Of a stretch of DNA of 48,713 bases, positions 12,047 through 23,183 are shown piece after piece. The DNA lies in NCBI GenBank assembly GCA_004802725.1, contig SGPM01000211.1, forward strand, positions 1 through 48,713, read 5' to 3'. Below the pieces are notes generated by a model. It did no database searches and was not told the origin of the DNA. It saw only the letters and a list, made by a program, of their open reading frames with translations. Position numbers and translations under genes: made by a program. The stretch is from Antrodiella citrinella. Lineage: Eukaryota; Basidiomycota; Agaricomycetes; Polyporales; Steccherinaceae. How positions within the stretch are numbered: position 1 is the first letter of the stretch; every line of letters begins with the position of its first letter.

Positions 12047-13130
12047 CCGTTCTCACGATCTCCTAGGCGGGTGCATCGCAAAAGGCTCATCAATGGTCTC
12101 TTGTGCTGTTGCACATCGTCGTACGATGCTCGAGGTGACCAGTTTCTGAAGGTAGATTTGGTCGAGCATTGGGGTCTCGAGGTGTCTCTTACGTCGTACG
12201 TCTTCTGTTTACTATCATCGGAACATCCCCCCGCTCTTCATTCCTGCTCGTTTCCGTGCACTACATAACACTGTTATCAGCTACCCGTTGCCTTTGCCTC
12301 AGTCATACTGTAGGTTTTATTTTCAGGAAGTAAGACGTGCCAAAAAGCATTGTCGAATTATGTTGAACAACTTCATGTCATTTTTTATTACCATCGCAGT
12401 CCTTCTTTTCATTTCTTCTTTGTTCTTCCATACTTATGAGACCTGTGTACGTTAGTCGAGAAAAGCTTTGTGCGATGATGATGATGATAGCCAAGACTCC
12501 TGTATGTAGACTGTAGATTAGATCAGTTCTCGGCGATCGCCGTCGGTGCCTTAATCGCCGATCGTAGATCTCCGGTATCTCGAATCTACTCAACGCCCGC
12601 CATATTCTGTACACGGGTTGCACCTTTGCTTGAGGATGCGCACTAATTTAGGTTTAGGCAAACCCTGCAGACGATGTTAGGTCTATCCTACCTCCCGGCG
12701 GCGCGCTTTCGATCACGTCAACAAGAAGCTCGGGACGTCGGAACGGATTTCGGAAAGGCGAGAGCTGATCATCTGGGATGTTGAATGTATCACCGGTACT
12801 AGAATGTGCTAGACTACTAATCGACCTGCAAAGCTGTCTTCCGATCACGGAGGGATGCTAGCACGTTGCATACGTGTAGTCGAGACTTCTACTAAGAATG
12901 ACGAAGTGGTATCCGAGTATTATGGATCAAATTTGAAAGCAGGTTGAGGGGCCTTATAATAATCATACAGCATCTACGTCCTCCAGTATGAATACAATTG
13001 TGGTGTTGTTCTCATTTCATAGAATCAATGGATCTGTGCAAATGTGAGTTGAAGGGAAGGTTGTAGACAACTGTTAGATACTCACAGAAACCAGCCGGGA
13101 AGTTGAGACCACCTATGCTAGCGTCGCTGA
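12047..13130. other. Intergenic region, with one unassigned minus-strand ORF and a 12-bp palindrome
   Basis: Mostly 3' sequence of YPD1 and of the minus-strand membrane gene. A perfect palindrome CGGCGATCGCCG lies at 12531-12542. A minus-strand ORF of 64 codons at 12654-12848 (containing IPDDQLSPFRNPFRRPELLV) has protein-like composition but no recognised homology or clear exon partner. It may be part of an alternatively spliced 3' end of the neighbouring gene. Confidence 0.3.
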
Positions 13131-13995
13131 TTACCACCAAATACTCCCCAAAATCACAGAACGACCATGCGTACCAGCTCCTGCCCGAGTTCCCGAAACG
13201 CGCTGGCCACCTTCTGGCAGCGGCGGTTTTGAGATACCACCTACCATGGTCATGGAAGAAGTTCGACTCAAACTCGCCGCCAGATCCACGACATCTCCAA
13301 TACTATTCGGAGAGCACTTCTCCGTATCGTCCACCCACGCCCGTGCGTCTGCGTCTGGTCTGCGATAGACTAGGAAGCATCTGAGGCCTAGCGCGCAGAA
13401 GGAGATCGCGAAACATCCGAGGACGATAGCGATGATGACGCCGGGGTGGAGACCACGCCCGGCGTGTGATAACGGAGCATCAGAGTTGAAGTATCTGCAA
13501 GTTGTGAGCGTTAGTGAACCACTTGGTTGAACCTGACTCTCGCGACTCACTTTATATGCGAAATCGAAAGAGACGATGACTGAGAGTATGTCGAGAAATT
13601 GGAGGGAGGGAGTAAAGAAAGATTAAGGTTGTGGGCGCCAGTGGTCCCTGTCCAGTTGAACAGCGTCGTGCATGCTCCCTGACCAGATGACAGGTCAACA
13701 AGGGTTGTCTCGTTGTCGACAGAGATCTGTAACAACCCATCGCTTTCCCTCTCTCCTCCTAATATCTGAATCGAGTCCCCTGCAAGCGCGCACCATGAGC
13801 TCACAACTGTCGTGATGGCATCATGTTCAGAACCGTCAAGGACTCACCACGGAACGACAAAGAGGCAGAAGCACCTATAACATCCGTCGAATATAATACG
13901 TCACTGGAACATGCGGTCTCCGCAGACTGATTCCATGCCGCGAGAGGGTAGTAGGTCACGTCCTGGGTAAGATCAATAGTCCCTGACGAGGTCAT
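13131..13995 (-). CDS. Single-pass membrane protein with extracellular beta-rich domain
   Basis: Function unknown. Exons 13848-13995, 13551-13779 and 13131-13494 splice in frame to 246 aa. The N-terminal part of about 125 aa (ITYYPLAAWN-like start, then GASASLSFRGDSIQILGG and later ISVDNETTLVDLSS) resembles the galactose-binding-like ectodomain found in many basidiomycete membrane proteins. Several N-x-S/T sites are visible. A single transmembrane helix (VIIAIVLGCFAISFCALGL) follows, then a basic cytosolic tail rich in Ser and Pro. No signal peptide precedes the first ATG. A splice-acceptor-like TTGCAG sits immediately before that ATG, so an upstream exon encoding the signal peptide may be missing from this model. 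The C terminus is also uncertain (see findings). Confidence 0.6.
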
Positions 13996-14971
13996 ACTGC
14001 AACTAGGAGGAACTTTTGGAGAGGAAGGACGGGTGTCTTGGGTTCGAGAGCTTCCAAGGTTTCGCCTTCTTATCGCCTTCTATATGTATTGCTAGACGGG
14101 GTTCAGTGGATAGCCGATCCATAAAGAAAAACTGTTACACACACGCGCATGATGCTGTAGAGCAAACACGCTTCCCGGATTATTGCCGTGACGAACCACA
14201 GTGTGTCTTCTCTGCCCTATCTGAAGCCACTAGTAAATGAAAGGAAGCTGTGACGTACGCATTTTTAGCAGTACCGCAACCTCTGTTCCTTGGTGAGCGG
14301 CAACGGTAGCCACGCATCCCGTTCCCCTGCAATTTTGTATTCAAGCCTAGAACGACTCCTGTCTTGTGTAGTCAAAGAATAAGTTTTTGAATCGAGGAGA
14401 TAGGATGGAATAACAGAGCGGATCTGCATACATATTGTGCGCTAAACCTTATGCTTCAAGCAATTGCAAGCGCTGCCGATTCACTGAATGGTAGCTGTTA
14501 TGTGCAAGAGTGGGCAATCGTGTCATCGGATGTTATGCAGCATCGCTGACGAATCTCCCTGGTCGTTCACAAACAACAGCCAGCGAGATTTTTACGCCCA
14601 TTGCTCCGTACCCTATTCCGGTGCTCATGGCTCACCATCCTCCGCTGTGATCCGTGTGAAGTCCGAACTCTAAAGACAGAAAGAAACTTCAGGAAGGAGT
14701 CAACAAGCGAAGAGAGAACCTCGGACCTACTTACAGGTATCATCCGAAGCCCGAGTGGAGGTGGCGGGCCGCATGGCTAGCGACGCTACGAGTGGATGTG
14801 GTCGAGATCGTAGGAGGTCCGCCAAGTTCAACTTGAATAGATCACGATGAGAAGATCACGAATGCATGGAGCGGCGAACTCGTTATGGAATGCGGTCAGA
14901 TCGCTGACCAAGCAAGTCGCCAGCGACACAACGGTGCACGAACGGATCGATGCCTATATTCGCAACATCTC
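13996..14971. other. Intergenic region
   Basis: Between the 5' end of the membrane-protein gene and the 3' end of the hydrolase gene, both on the minus strand. I see no recognisable coding segment. The short ORFs here lack domain character. Confidence 0.35.
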
Positions 14972-17417
14972 TCAAAGGAACGTTACAACGTAATTCTGTT
15001 GCAACTCATGGGAAGCCTGGAGCAGTTTCCTGTCTTCAGCGCTCAGGGTGCCGGAAATGCTCAGCTGCTCGTCAAACATCCGAGATTCGACGGCGCACAC
15101 TGTTCCATCCTCCGGAAGGGTGCCGTTTTGGAAATAAGCCCGGACAGCTTTGGCGGTGCACAATGATGCGGCCGCTATAGATCCATGCTGTCGGTCGACG
15201 TGTGAGCTCGAAGTCGATATGTCATGTAATGACTCACTCCAAGAGAATCTTGCGTCAAGACCACAGAGTCTTTGAAGCCTCGAGACATCTTCATGGCACT
15301 ATATACAAATACAACGTGTAGGTTAGTACCTAAGTGCGCGAAACACTGTCATAATATTCACCTCCGCAGTGGGGTGACAGGATCTGGGTAAGTGCGATTC
15401 AGAGGTGCGCCACAGACAGTGAGTTATGGAAGAGCTCACCGGCGGTGTTTCCAATGATGAGGAGCGGAAAGCTCGTATTTGTTTCCCAGGATGCTAGGAA
15501 ATAAACGCGTGAAGAGAAGAACATTTCGACGTTCGTACCTCCTACCTGCGAAGCGTTCCTTTGCGCGCACCTTCCAGCCACTGTTCAAATCATCAGTATC
15601 TGATCACTTGACAAGCAGAGAGATACGCACGCGCATCCTAGACGAGCATACCAGATCTCCGAAAACATAGAGACTTGTGACAAGCTATTGTAGTGCTTCC
15701 TCAATGCGACCACATCGTCAGTGACTAAATTGCCATCACCACAAGATATCGCCAAAGTATTCTCCATCCCGCCTATCCCAGACTGTATCCTGGAGATCGA
15801 CGGGCACGTACAGGACTCCTTCATCGCCTCTTCCGTGGCCTCCGCCTGAGAAAGTCGGAAAATTGGCTCTGCCACGCCTCGCTCGAGATCAGCTAGAACG
15901 GAAGCAAGCTTCATCCCCGACTCGTACGGTCTGTACAACGAGATGAAGATCACTTTTTGAACAAGTGAGTAATCAACTTCGCCGTGTGATCCCGTGTCCG
16001 CATTATAGAATGTCGCAGGGTTGGAGCGAAGGCTGTTGACGAGCTTCTGAATCCGATCGTGTATCTTCTCAGTACTGCTCTCATGAATCGGACAAACGAG
16101 TGGGCCAGCATCCACACAGGCTTGATAAATGCCGAAGAGGGTAGCGTCTGTATCCAAGAGAGATGTTGAGCGTTGTGCTGGGGAAGGTGATGTCAGACGT
16201 GTTCGAAATAGCTCGGAATGAGCAGCTGACCGCTATAGTAATCTTCTGCGTCCATCACACCGTCAAGGACAAGGCGACCCACGTTATCCTGAAGTAAATC
16301 AGCACACCATGACAAAGCTTCATAGAGATGTCTTACTGGAAACATTGCAGCAAACCTGAAAAAGCATTATTATGAGGCTTTGGTACATACTCTGATCCGA
16401 GGGCGATTGTTCACTCACGTTGCTCCGAGAACTGTTCCATATCTGCGATTATATCAAATAAACTTGAACCCTGAAGGAAAAATTATAGGAAAACATACGA
16501 GGATCCCCAGTATTGAATCTTCTCTTGCCTGTGAGCTTTCACGATACTGAGCATGTCTCTCGCTACGACCGGGGTACCAACGTGTTGAGCCACGTCTCCC
16601 ATACGTGCTTTAGCCACCACACCCAAAGTTTTCGCGGCAGCATACATCGCGCCCAGCGCAGTGTCTGATGAGTTGATCGTAGGCAAGAACTTGGCATAGA
16701 TGAAGGCGGCTTCTCCAGATGACTCAAACACGTGAAGAGTCGGTGTGGTGAACCCAACACCTACGATAACGGCGTCAAGCTTCATGCTGAGGTGTTCAAA
16801 TGTTACAGAACCTACCGCGAGGATCAAATCCGATGAGATCATATCCTTCACCCAAAATGATCCGCAACTGCTGAGCATTGTTCAAGACCATTTCGATGCC
16901 CGAAGCTCCCGGACCACCTTGGTCATATGCCACATAAGTAAGGGCTGGGATAAGGTCGTGGTATGTTACACACCAGGATTGAACAATACAGGTCCCAGAT
17001 ACCCTTCTTCATCATGCGCAATGTCCGAAGGATACCGCACAATCGCAATTGCAGCCTTTCCGCCCTTGGGATGACTGTAATCTAGAGGTACCGAGAGCCT
17101 CGCACACTCGAAGTCGTTGTAGCACTGAGTCCACTCGAGATCCTGGGCGGGGATGATCTGTCATATCCAACGTCAACACTGACCACAGAATATCTCAAAA
17201 ATGGCCACTTTACCGATGTCCAATCGAAACCATAGCCGTCTTGCGCGTCAGAGTCTACGGAGGGTGGAAGCGCGAACCTGAGCAATTCAAAATGAGAGAA
17301 TTGGTAAGCCACGAGCGCAACAGATCCAATCAACACCACGGCTTTCAGAAGTGTGTATCCTCCAGAGTGAGACCGTACTGAATCGCAAGCGGGGTCTGAG
17401 TGCTTCGGAAGAGACAT
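14972..17417 (-). CDS. Membrane-anchored alpha/beta hydrolase with TAP-like C-terminal domain
   Basis: Serine hydrolase of the tripeptidyl-aminopeptidase-like branch (abhydrolase_1 plus TAP C-terminal domain). Substrate is unknown, peptidase or esterase. Thirteen exons (17214-17417, 16974-17157, 16816-16917, 16499-16760, 16419-16442, 16337-16355, 16231-16288, 15631-16177, 15546-15580, 15440-15493, 15362-15383, 15238-15298, 14972-15187) give 595 aa. A signal-anchor helix lies at residues about 20-43 (LLKAVVLIGSVALVAYQF). WTQCYNDFECARLSVPLDY is typical of the family start. The oxyanion region is FNPGGPGASG, the nucleophile elbow is W-G-S-S-Y-G, the acid is in GNTADPVTPLR and the catalytic histidine in DSLGHGS, so the full triad is present. 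Exons of 24, 19 and 22 nt surround the active-site codons. Scattered N bases lie just upstream of the start. Confidence 0.9.
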
Positions 17418-18410
17418 TCTGGGCAGGCGAACATTTGAAAGACGTCGAGTCGGTATTTAACTCGCAGTGGGATTCCTGTGTAGCTGCGCCGAAAAAGGAT
17501 CTCTTCACAGAAGCCNNNNNGNAGGNGNNTGTTGAAATCTATGATGAGGCAGTTCTCGTAGATCAACAACGGATTTATCATTGATCCCGTTTTCGTAGAT
17601 AAAGCCCTCTTTTCGTGTATTNCCCCCTCTCTCATGCGTTTGCAAGAGCTCAGCCAAACNCAATACATTCATTCTATTCCTACTGTNCTCAGGAATTCTA
17701 ACACNAACGNANNNNGGNTTTGNTANNGCTCAGGCTATGTATGAATTTGGATACCTAGTTAGTAGGTACTTTGATGAAGCAATGTACCTGGTGACCCACC
17801 ATGTTTGGCCGCAATTCGCGAGTACGTATACCTGAAGACATAACGGACAACCGCTTGAACGCGGATGATGACGATAACTCAGATTCTACCGTGACGAGAC
17901 CTGAGATCATTACTCAGGAGATGCCACTATTTCGCAGTGTACCACGTACCTCAGCAAAGTCGGATTGGTGACGTTCTACACTGATCTTGTCTGAGCTCCC
18001 GCCAATGTAAGCAGGAGGAACCGTTGGGTTATCGAAGTGAAAGACTAACCTCGTCTAGCTTAGCATGATAAGCACTTGCACTATGGAAAGGCACCGTTGC
18101 CGCAACTTGCAGAACGTGAGCAATGGAAGTCGATAGATTATAGAAGGATTGACGGTCCGACGGTCCACCATCGGTGAGAACTACACTGCCGATGCCATAG
18201 ATTGATCGAAAAGGGCAGAGCTGAACTGTCAGCCTGAGCACAGCGCAAGTCTTCAAGTTACCCAGATAGACATCTGTCGTCGTCGCCATTCGGTAGAAAT
18301 TGAAAAAGAGAGAACGATTCTGAGTTACCGTACAGAAATATACATGGTCGAACAGCTTGAGATGCATACATTCGGCATACGCATAGAGGATAGTCAAACA
18401 AGCGAAGCTA
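17418..18410. other. Region upstream of the hydrolase with N bases and the first array block
   Basis: Bases 17516-17730 contain many N calls and cannot be read reliably. From about 17990 to 18410 the sequence is the first copy of the block repeated at about 20650 and 23330. No gene is supported here. A 140-codon minus-strand ORF at 18029-18451 covers the repeated block but shows no known domain. Confidence 0.4.
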
Positions 18411-18420
18411 TCAACTGGAC
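17990..18420 (-). repeat. Array flank block, copy a
   Basis: One of three related segments spaced about 2.65 kb apart. Shared words with copy b include GGGTTATCGAAGTGA, GTCTAGCTTAGCAT versus GTCTAGCTCAGCAT, and the CGTCGTCGCCATTCGGTA region versus CGTCGTCATTCGGTA. On the minus strand it directly follows the first kinase-like gene. Confidence 0.65.
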
Positions 18421-20517
18421 GCTGAATGTTGCTCTTTGGTCTTCCCAACATCGTCTTTTTGAAACGAGTTGAGTTGAGCCTGGAAGTTCAGACGCAACGC
18501 ATCCCATCGCTGGACGTCCTGGACGGCTTGCTCTTGCATGCTCACACGCAACGCATCCCATCGCTGAGCGTTCTGGGCGGTTTGCTCTTGCATGCTCTTC
18601 TGCACCTGCTCACCTAGGCCGCGCATGGACAATCGGTACATCTCAAACTCACCTATCAGTGTGAGAATCGTAAATGCGAACTAAGTAATGGGACTGCACT
18701 GCTTACGAGTCAAATCTGTGTGCCGCTTCTGCAACGGCAAGTTCGGATGTGAGATTATCTCGGCCTCCAAGCTCTTGGACAAGGCCGCGACTTTCGACTC
18801 GAGATCCACAATTTGGCCAGTATAGATTTTCTGGGTGAAGCATTGTAAAGGAAATAAACAAGGACGTGATGTGAGATACGGAGATACTCACCTCTTTGGT
18901 CGCCCACTCGTGCTTAGCAGCATTCAGCTCCACTTTCGTATCATTCAGCTCCGCCTTCGCATCGTTCAACTGCAGCTGCGTCTCATCCAACATACGACCG
19001 AGAATATTACCGATTACACCCATCTGGTTTCGAGCTGCTTCGGCGGACGGACGAACGGACGGACGTTGCACCCAGCAGGAGATCACTAAAGACCACAGCG
19101 CATCCGAGGACAAGTCGTCTCCGTCAAGAAGAAAAGGCCTGGCCGGCCGCTTACCGCCGACATAGCGTCTGCCGGCCTGAACACCGGTGAGCTCCGACAT
19201 TGGAGGCTTGCCGGAGTATAGCTGAGTAAGTGGAGAGCATGCTCAGATTGATAGTGACAATACGTAACTGAGCACGCACCTCGACACAGATGCACGCGAA
19301 AGAAAAGACGTCGCCTTCCCGTGTGCCAGTACGCCGACCGGGTGCGACGGTGGCATTACCGCTGACCTTAATGAGCTCAGGTGCGGTCCAGCGGAGATGC
19401 TCAGCTCTTGAGGATTCGACAGCCTGAAGATTATTGACCATTTCGACCAACGATGCCTGTCCAAAATCGGTCAAACATGCGTTCCCGATCTCGTCGACGA
19501 GGACATTGCCCTGAGGATGCGACTGCGTGAGTTCATACGAAGACAAGTATCAGGTGGGGCAACCCACACCGTGTAGGTTGCCGTGGACGACACCCTCGCT
19601 GTGTAGGTAGGTCAAACCGTCCAGTATCTGATACAACTGCGAAAAATAGGTTACGCCACTTATGACATAGCCATTGACACATTAGCCTACCCATCTGTTT
19701 AGAGCTTCAATTTGATCATTTCCGACGAGCAGGTCTTCTCTTCGTTGGGAGGCAATGTAATCTCTCAGACTTCCGTTTTCCATCCACGGTATCACCATGT
19801 ATATCGTATCCCGGGCCGAGGACCTTTTCGCGGATACACCTATGACTGGAACTAGGTGCTTGTGGGACAAGTTTTTCCACGAAAGAAGCTCGCGGTAAAG
19901 CAGCTGAAAAGCGGACAATACAAGCAGCCCTGTCAACAAAGAGATACTACCAAACTGAAGATTAGTGAGCGCACCTGCTTCAGCTCGTCGTTTCGTTGTT
20001 GATCTCCAGTTCGGAGACGCTTCAAAGCGACCTTGGTTCCTTGAAATGTACCGGCAAAAACGTCGTTGATGGACCCCCTTCTCGCTGCCTTGCGGTCTGT
20101 GTACTGGACATCTTTGAGGAAAAATGAAGACGGGATCATGTTATGGATGATCGACAGCTCCTTCGAAATCTCGCGGAGCTTGTTCCGATAACGAATGGAT
20201 CTCAAGTTGATGTCAGTTGTGAGGACTGGAGAGTCCAGGGCCTATAAATGTCTTTGCGTCAACAAAAACTTCATGAGACCTCTGAGTCCATTCGGTCATG
20301 CACACCTTCCACAACTCGTCAAGAAGCATATGTGCATCCCTTTCCGAAATGGCAGACAGGTCATGGTTGTCCGGGCTATTCAACAGATCACTGGCATGGA
20401 GTTGACGTTGAGTGTTCAAGTTGTTAGGCTACATTTGACGACTCAGCCAAGTTCTTGTGATGCAGGAATAGTAAATGCACTAGCCACTGTGCTTATCCGC
20501 GATGTGCTAGAAGACAT
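18411..20517 (-). CDS. Kinase-like protein A (predicted pseudokinase) with C-terminal coiled coil
   Basis: TKL-type kinase fold. Nine exons (20488-20517, 20306-20428, 19975-20241, 19691-19903, 19568-19636, 19280-19510, 18892-19221, 18707-18830, 18411-18652) give 542 aa. The start MSSS is shared with the paralogue. Visible elements are VALKRL (the ATP-binding Lys), ELLSWKNLSHKHLVPVIG (helix C Glu), hinge MVIPWMENGSLRDYI, catalytic loop H-G-N-L-H-G-G-N, TDFG, WTAPELI and the SCWVQRPSVRPS segment. The catalytic-loop Asp is Asn and the following Lys is His, and the Gly-rich loop is poor (RRGSINDVFAG), so catalysis is doubtful. After residue about 400 there is a long coiled coil (repeats of LNDAKAELNDTKVELNAAK). 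Near the end an 18-residue unit is directly duplicated. Role unknown; innate or allorecognition-like signalling is only a guess. Confidence 0.8.
18492..18599 (-). repeat. Two tandem 54-bp units inside kinase-like gene A
   Basis: Units at 18492-18545 and 18546-18599 are near-identical and encode SMQEQ..Q..QRWDALR twice in the coiled-coil tail. The length is a multiple of three, so the frame is kept. The paralogue at 21150-23183 has only one degraded unit. Confidence 0.85.
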
Positions 20518-21149
20518 GATGAGAACTCGCAGCGTAAAACGAGCTGTGATTGATTGCAGTCTATCAGGATTTANNATATTCGTCAAGAAATGCCACATCG
20601 ATAAGNAATGTACCCACTGTAATCGATTTGTTGATTTTGTTCACTGGCGCTGTGGGNNTCTGAGGAGATGGGTTATCGAAGTGAGCTCGAGAGACTGGTT
20701 TTGTCTAGCTCAGCATCATAAGTACGACGGAAAGAAAGGCGGTTGTCGCACTTGTGGCAACTTGCAGGACATNAGCAATGGAAGTTGATCTATGATTGAT
20801 AAAGCATCCATGGTCCGACAATNCATCGATGAGGACTTTGAAGATACCTGCCATAGATTGATGATTAGAAAACGCTGAGCCGAACAAAGGGACAACTGTA
20901 ACATACAGCTTGAGCACGTGAGTACTTAACGCNAGTCTTNCTGCAGTTTCCGATAGACCGTCGTCGTCATTCGGTAGTGGTANAATGCAAAGGAACGTGT
21001 ACGATTGTGACATACCAGACAGAGGTGTATATACTATAGCCGAACAGCTTGAGCCGAATACAGGTGCATATATCCACTGTACANTTGACGGTCNAGACGA
21101 CAGAAGTTATGGNCGGTACGATGAATGTTCCTGNCGGGTTTGCCAAGCA
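20518..21149. other. Spacer between the two kinase-like genes, N-containing
   Basis: Contains scattered N calls and the second copy of the array flank block. A minus-strand ORF (20705-21013) covers part of it, with no known domain and several ambiguous codons. No independent gene can be supported. Confidence 0.4.
20650..21140 (-). repeat. Array flank block, copy b
   Basis: Homologous to the blocks at 17990-18420 and 23330-23650. Words shared with the third copy include CATCGATGAGGACTTTGAAGA versus CATCGATGAGAACTTCGAAGA and CTGAGCCGAACAAAGGG versus CTGAGCTGAAGAAGGG. It contains several N calls. Confidence 0.65.
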
Positions 21150-23183
21150 TCATGATCTTTTCTTTGAGGCGAGTTGATCTGAGCCTGGAAGCTGGAAGTC
21201 CCGACAAAGAACGGCTTGTTCTTGCACGCCCTTCAGGATCTGCTCATTGAGGCTGCGCATAGTCAAGCGATACTTCTCGAACTCGCCTGTCGTNCGTGTT
21301 TACACGTGTACAAATGTGAATGTGACCATGCNTGAGCCAACGGTGCAGTACTCACGGGTCTGTTCTGTGTGGTGCGTCTGTAGGGTCGTGTGTGCGTTCT
21401 TCTCGNTTTCCAAGGTTTTAGACAAGTTCGCGAGTTGCAACTCCAGAATCGCGATGTGACTAGTATACATTTTCTAGCATGATTGTCNGTAAAAAAAACA
21501 GCGAGCTTGGTACGAGGCAGCAAAACTCACNTCCTTGATTGCCCACTTCTCCCTCTCGTGCTCAACAGCATCCATGTCGTGNTTAGTGACTCGATATTCC
21601 TCTTTCTTAGCAGCGTTCAGCTCCGCCTTCGTAACCTGCAGTTCCCCTTGCGTCTTCTCCAACANACGTCCTGGTTCGAATAGGTCTTGAGACGAGAGAA
21701 TCATGATCGCGGCCAACTNAGCTTGGGCCTCTTGGGAGGTTGGCCGGTTGGCCGGATGTTGCGCCCAGCAANGTTTCACCAAAGACCACAACACGTAAGG
21801 CAGCTTCCTTCCGTCACGAAGAATAGGCCTGTCCNACCTGCGACCCTTGATGTAGTGCGCTCTGATTTGATGTTTGGTCATCGAATCCGACAACGGAGGN
21901 TTTCCGGTGTATAGCTGGAAGTCGTCATGAATAAGCAGCGAGCACCCAAGTGACAGTGATAAAACCCAATACATGGCACGCACCTCGATACAGACGCACG
22001 CGAAAGAAAATATGTCGCTTGCCGGTGCGCGTCGACTGGGTTCCAAGTCATCGTCACCCAACCTGAAGTTGGGATCTATGACCTCAGGTGCGGTATAGCG
22101 AAGACGATGAGTTATACGAAACTCGAGCTCGTCATATGTATTGACAGTTTCACCCAACGATGCCCATCCATAATCTGTCAAACATGCGTTCCCACTGTCG
22201 TCGACGAGGATATTATTCTAACAATGACACTGCGTTAGTGTTTGCGAGAACAAGCGTCAGGAAAAATAACGTACACCGTGTATATTGCCATGGACAATGC
22301 CTTCGCTGTGTAAGTAGGCTAAACCGTCCAATATCTGATACAGCTGCAAAAACAGTCATGCAATCGACAACACAGCAGTTGGACCACTGACATACCCATT
22401 TGTTCACGGCTGAGATCTCTTCTTCATCTCCGACGAGCAGACCTTGCCTTCGTTGAGAGTCCGCGTACTCTCTCAGACTTTCATTTTCCATCCATGGTGT
22501 CACCGCGTATGTACCAAGACGGCGATTCCGACGAGTCATTCGAACACCCACAGACTCAGATATTCCCAGGATAGGGACGATATATTTGTGGGCCAAGCTT
22601 TTCCACAAAATAAGCTCGCATAAAAGGAGCTAAACATACAGGCATCCCGGTCAGAACCAAGAATTCCAAATATAGAAGAGTTGTAAGCGCACCTGCTTCA
22701 GATACTCCCTTCGTGCGTCTGAATAAGCTGGGAGACGCTTCAAAGCGACCTTGGCCCCTTGAAATGATCCTATCGTTCGGCCTGTGTAGTGGACGTCTCT
22801 GAGGATGAATGAAGACGGTACGATGTCACGGGTGATCGCCAACTCCGACAAAACTTTTCGATATCTCGACCAATCGGTGTCGACTCGATGTGAGCTTGGG
22901 ACCTACAGATATGGCCCCTGCATGAGAAAAGAATACGTTCGACCTCGATCGCTGGACGCACCTTCCACAAATCATCAGAAAGTCTTTGTGCGTCGCTATC
23001 CGAGATGGCGGAAAGGTCGTAGTTCGGGTCATTATACGCTGTTTTCAACTGAGACATGTATCGGTCCAGGTTTAGGGTAACCTCAAGCTGTGTGCAATTT
23101 TGGCAATTCAGTTAAACATTTACAATGCAGCAACGTACTAAATGACCCACCGGGGTGCTTGCCAATAATTCGCTAGAAGACAT
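21150..23183 (-). CDS. Kinase-like protein B (predicted pseudokinase), tandem paralogue of A
   Basis: Nine exons (23151-23183, 22962-23087, 22693-22902, 22396-22629, 22275-22343, 21985-22218, 21531-21914, 21356-21473, 21150-21286) give 514 aa, with every intron at the position used in paralogue A. Shared landmarks are NYDLSAISDSDAQRLSDDLW near the start, VPSSFILRDVHYTGR, KVALKRL, HKYIVPILGIS, TPWMENESLREY, LYQILDGLAYLHSEGIVHGN, YTAPEVI and WSLVK.CWAQHPANRPTS. The stretch that holds the Gly-rich loop in A is missing here: the chain runs from YTGR straight to TIGSFQGAKVALK. The catalytic loop reads H-G-N-I-H-G-N-N (Asp to Asn) and DFG is DYG. Several codons in the last exons contain N. The C-terminal tail is out of register with A, ending early after a frame change. 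Confidence 0.75.

Noticed and set aside
12466..12490. ATG/GAT trinucleotide run as a possible functional repeat
   Set aside because: Only a few units long, in the 3' flank of YPD1; an ordinary microsatellite.
14030..14060. GGGTTCGAGAGCTTCC, resembling a tRNA T-arm
   Set aside because: No matching D-arm, anticodon stem or acceptor stem at the right distances.
18029..18451. 140-codon minus-strand ORF in flank block a as a separate gene
   Set aside because: The frame is not conserved in blocks b and c, where indels and stops break it, so coding is not supported.
20239..20305. Alternative acceptor CTCTCCAG for exon 3 of kinase-like A
   Set aside because: It puts a stop codon within eight codons. 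The acceptor TTTATAG two steps upstream keeps phase and aligns with paralogue B.
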